DNA from: Methanosarcinaceae archaeon
GTDB taxonomy: Archaea; Halobacteriota; Methanosarcinia; Methanosarcinales; Methanosarcinaceae
Direction: 5' to 3'
Assembly (NCBI GenBank): GCA_028690255.1
Contig: JAQVBP010000079.1
Span: forward strand, 4,721-9,980
DNA length: 5,260 nt
The notes below the pieces were generated by a model. That model saw only the letters and a list, made by a program, of their open reading frames with translations, did no database searches and was not told the DNA's origin. Of the stretch, positions 4,442 through 5,260 are shown piece after piece (position 1 is the stretch's first letter; each line of letters begins with the position of its first letter). The translations under genes and the position numbers were made by a program.

Positions 4442-4467
4442 GCTGATATATATTAAGATATATCAGC
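4442..4467. promoter_or_regulatory. 10-bp perfect inverted repeat between TATA box and start site, possible operator
   Basis: GCTGATATAT (4442-4451) and ATATATCAGC (4458-4467) are exact reverse complements around a 6-bp spacer. The pair begins one base after the TATA box and covers the expected transcription start. A dimeric regulator bound here would block assembly of the initiation complex, as is common for archaeal repressors. If transcription starts upstream of it, it would instead be a 5' hairpin. Confidence 0.55.
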
Positions 4468-4472
4468 GCTCC

Positions 4473-4544
4473 TCCGATCAACCTTCGGAAATAAAAATAG
4501 GGATCATTGATTTTATAAAAATCAAAAAAACCAATAAACGAGGT
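4473..4544 (+). promoter_or_regulatory. aIF1A leader with two hairpins and GAGGT ribosome binding site
   Basis: The leader holds TCCGA (4473-4477) pairing with TCGGA (4485-4489), and TTGATTTT (4507-4514) pairing with AAAATCAA (4518-4525). The Shine-Dalgarno GAGGT is at 4540-4544, 8 nt before the ATG, and supports that start. CCTC at 4471-4474 could pair with GAGG, but this is a four-base match only. Confidence 0.45.
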
Positions 4545-4552
4545 ATTAAAAT

Positions 4553-4906
4553 ATGGCTAACTATAGAAGCAATATGAGAAAAAGAAGATTAGGGTCCAGC
4601 AAAACAGTAGAATCAGGAAATAGCCCGGAAGTAACAAGGGTTCGCACACCCCGCAGGGAAAAAAATGAAGTCCTGGCAATGGTCACAGGTTTACTTGGTT
4701 CGAAAAGAGTCAATCTACAGTGTATGGATGGGGTTGTCCGCATGGGCCGGATTCCCGGCTCCAAGAAAAGGAGAATATGGATCCGCGAAGGGGATGTTGT
4801 CATAGCCAGCCCCTGGGAAGTTCAGGACTCAAAAGCCGAAGTCTCCTGGAAATACACGAGGCCCCAGGTGGAATGGCTCGAAAGAAAGGGTTACCTGAAA
4901 TTCTAA
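4553..4906 (+). CDS. eif1A: Archaeal translation initiation factor 1A (aIF1A)
   Basis: This 117-residue protein belongs to the eIF1A/IF1 family. It binds the A site of the small ribosomal subunit and, with aIF1 and aIF2, promotes scanning-independent start selection and initiator tRNA placement. Residues 1-35 form the basic N-terminal tail (NMRKRRLG, then TPRREKNE). Residues 36-90 are the S1-like OB fold with family hallmarks LQCMDGVVRMGRIPG (55-69), KKRRIWIREGDVVIASPWE (71-89). Residues 91-117 form the C-terminal helix region ending VEWLERKGYLKF. The length is typical for archaea. The start is supported by GAGGT 8 nt upstream and by the conserved tail. It has its own TATA box and inverted repeat, and converges on the partial gene downstream. 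Some methanogens carry more than one aIF1A, so this may be one of several paralogues. Confidence 0.97.
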   Translation: MANYRSNMRKRRLGSSKTVESGNSPEVTRVRTPRREKNEVLAMVTGLLGSKRVNLQCMDGVVRMGRIPGSKKRRIWIREGDVVIASPWEVQDSKAEVSWKYTRPQVEWLERKGYLKF

Positions 4907-4924
4907 ACCAGTCTTATTTTACTA

Positions 4925-4955
4925 CCCGATTGCTCTTTGACACCTGAGCTTCGGG
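4925..4955. terminator. Stem-loop between convergent genes, likely shared 3'-end structure
   Basis: CCCGA (4925-4929) pairs with TCGGG (4951-4955), and inside it GCTC (4932-4935) pairs with GAGC (4946-4949). For aIF1A the structure is followed by ATATTTTTAC near 4969-4984. For the opposite gene it is followed, on the minus strand, by a TTTTA-rich tail only weakly. It lies 18 bp past the aIF1A stop. Confidence 0.45.
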
Positions 4956-5011
4956 ATAAAAATCCTTGATATTTCATATTTTTACTAAAGGTCCGATGGG
5001 CCAAAAACATA

Positions 5012-5260
5012 TTATCGAAAAACACAGTTCACAAATTCCGAAAATCTCTCCAGTAATTCTTTGTGCTCGGAGTTTATATAAAGCAGGTCATCCGTAAAAG
5101 TTTCATTTGTAATCCCCCGTTTTTCAGCCTCTTCGATCCACTTCCCCAGGCCCCGGACCGTCACCAGCCTGTGATCCTCTGCAGCCCCGGTCTTTTCGGA
5201 AGGCCCGAGCTTTTCTTTCATCTGTTCATCCGTATCAAGCCAGCCCGCAGGCGAGATGAT
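5012..5260 (-). CDS. Hypothetical protein, C-terminal part only (runs off the window)
   Basis: The minus-strand frame ends at TAA (5012-5014) and stays open to the window edge, so the gene's start lies outside. Read from the edge it begins IISPAGWLDTDEQ and continues through an in-frame Met at 5221. That Met has no sign of being the start, since the upstream residues look equally protein-like. The visible 82 residues are acidic and helical (KWIEEAEKRG, HKELLERFSEF) and end VNCVFR. No catalytic motif or membrane segment is seen and I do not recognise the family. It is convergent with aIF1A, with a 105-bp gap. Confidence 0.7.
   Translation of the reverse strand: MISPAGWLDTDEQMKEKLGPSEKTGAAEDHRLVTVRGLGKWIEEAEKRGITNETFTDDLLYINSEHKELLERFSEFVNCVFR

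Overview
The window reads as chromosomal DNA of a methanogenic archaeon, most likely Methanosarcina or a close relative. The basis is an unmistakable archaeal translation initiation factor 1A (aIF1A), a CxxC-x17-CxxC mini zinc-ribbon protein of a type I associate with Methanosarcina, archaeal TATA boxes, T-rich ends instead of bacterial terminators, strong GGAGGTGA-type ribosome binding sites, long AT-rich leaders and IS200/IS605-type debris. The genus is an inference; no rRNA or marker search was possible.

Layout. Positions 1-405 are non-coding: a 14-bp tandem repeat, an AT-rich promoter region, and a palindrome-rich leader with a duplicated 20-bp unit. At 406-1371 (+) lies a secreted protein with a Met-rich linker and three degenerate ~65-residue coiled-coil repeats. 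Its last residues and UAG stop run into a hairpin that looks like an IS200/605 end. Positions 1372-1926 have no intact gene. They hold a 24-bp duplication, a 76-bp branched inverted-repeat structure, a relic of a TnpB 3' end with its omega-RNA-like hairpins (about 1555-1661), and a 131-bp hairpin-rich segment. At 1927-2676 (-) is a MacB/LolD-type ABC ATPase with no permease beside it. At 2876-3736 (-) is a YkgJ-family CxxCxxCC protein, preceded by a coding-like broken ORF (3717-3905) that may be a pseudogene or a sign that the start is misplaced. At 4131-4319 (+) is the mini zinc-ribbon protein, with a hairpin overlapping its ribosome binding site. At 4553-4906 (+) is aIF1A, with a TATA box followed by a perfect 10-bp inverted repeat. 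A partial unknown gene (5012-5260, -) converges on aIF1A and runs off the window.

How the parts relate. The right half (zinc-ribbon protein, aIF1A) looks like two monocistronic, highly expressed genes of the gene-expression machinery, each with its own TATA box, structured leader and T-rich or hairpin 3' end. The two minus-strand genes could be co-transcribed but have no obvious functional link. The stretch 1341-1926 is a mobile-element graveyard. It may have trimmed the coiled-coil gene and may have removed the permease partner of the ABC ATPase.

The most unusual items are the TnpB-less omega-RNA-like relic with a second hairpin carrying the same TCTTTAG loop, the repeated palindromic leader, and the three-repeat Met-rich secreted protein. 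No complete novel defence or other multi-gene system is visible.
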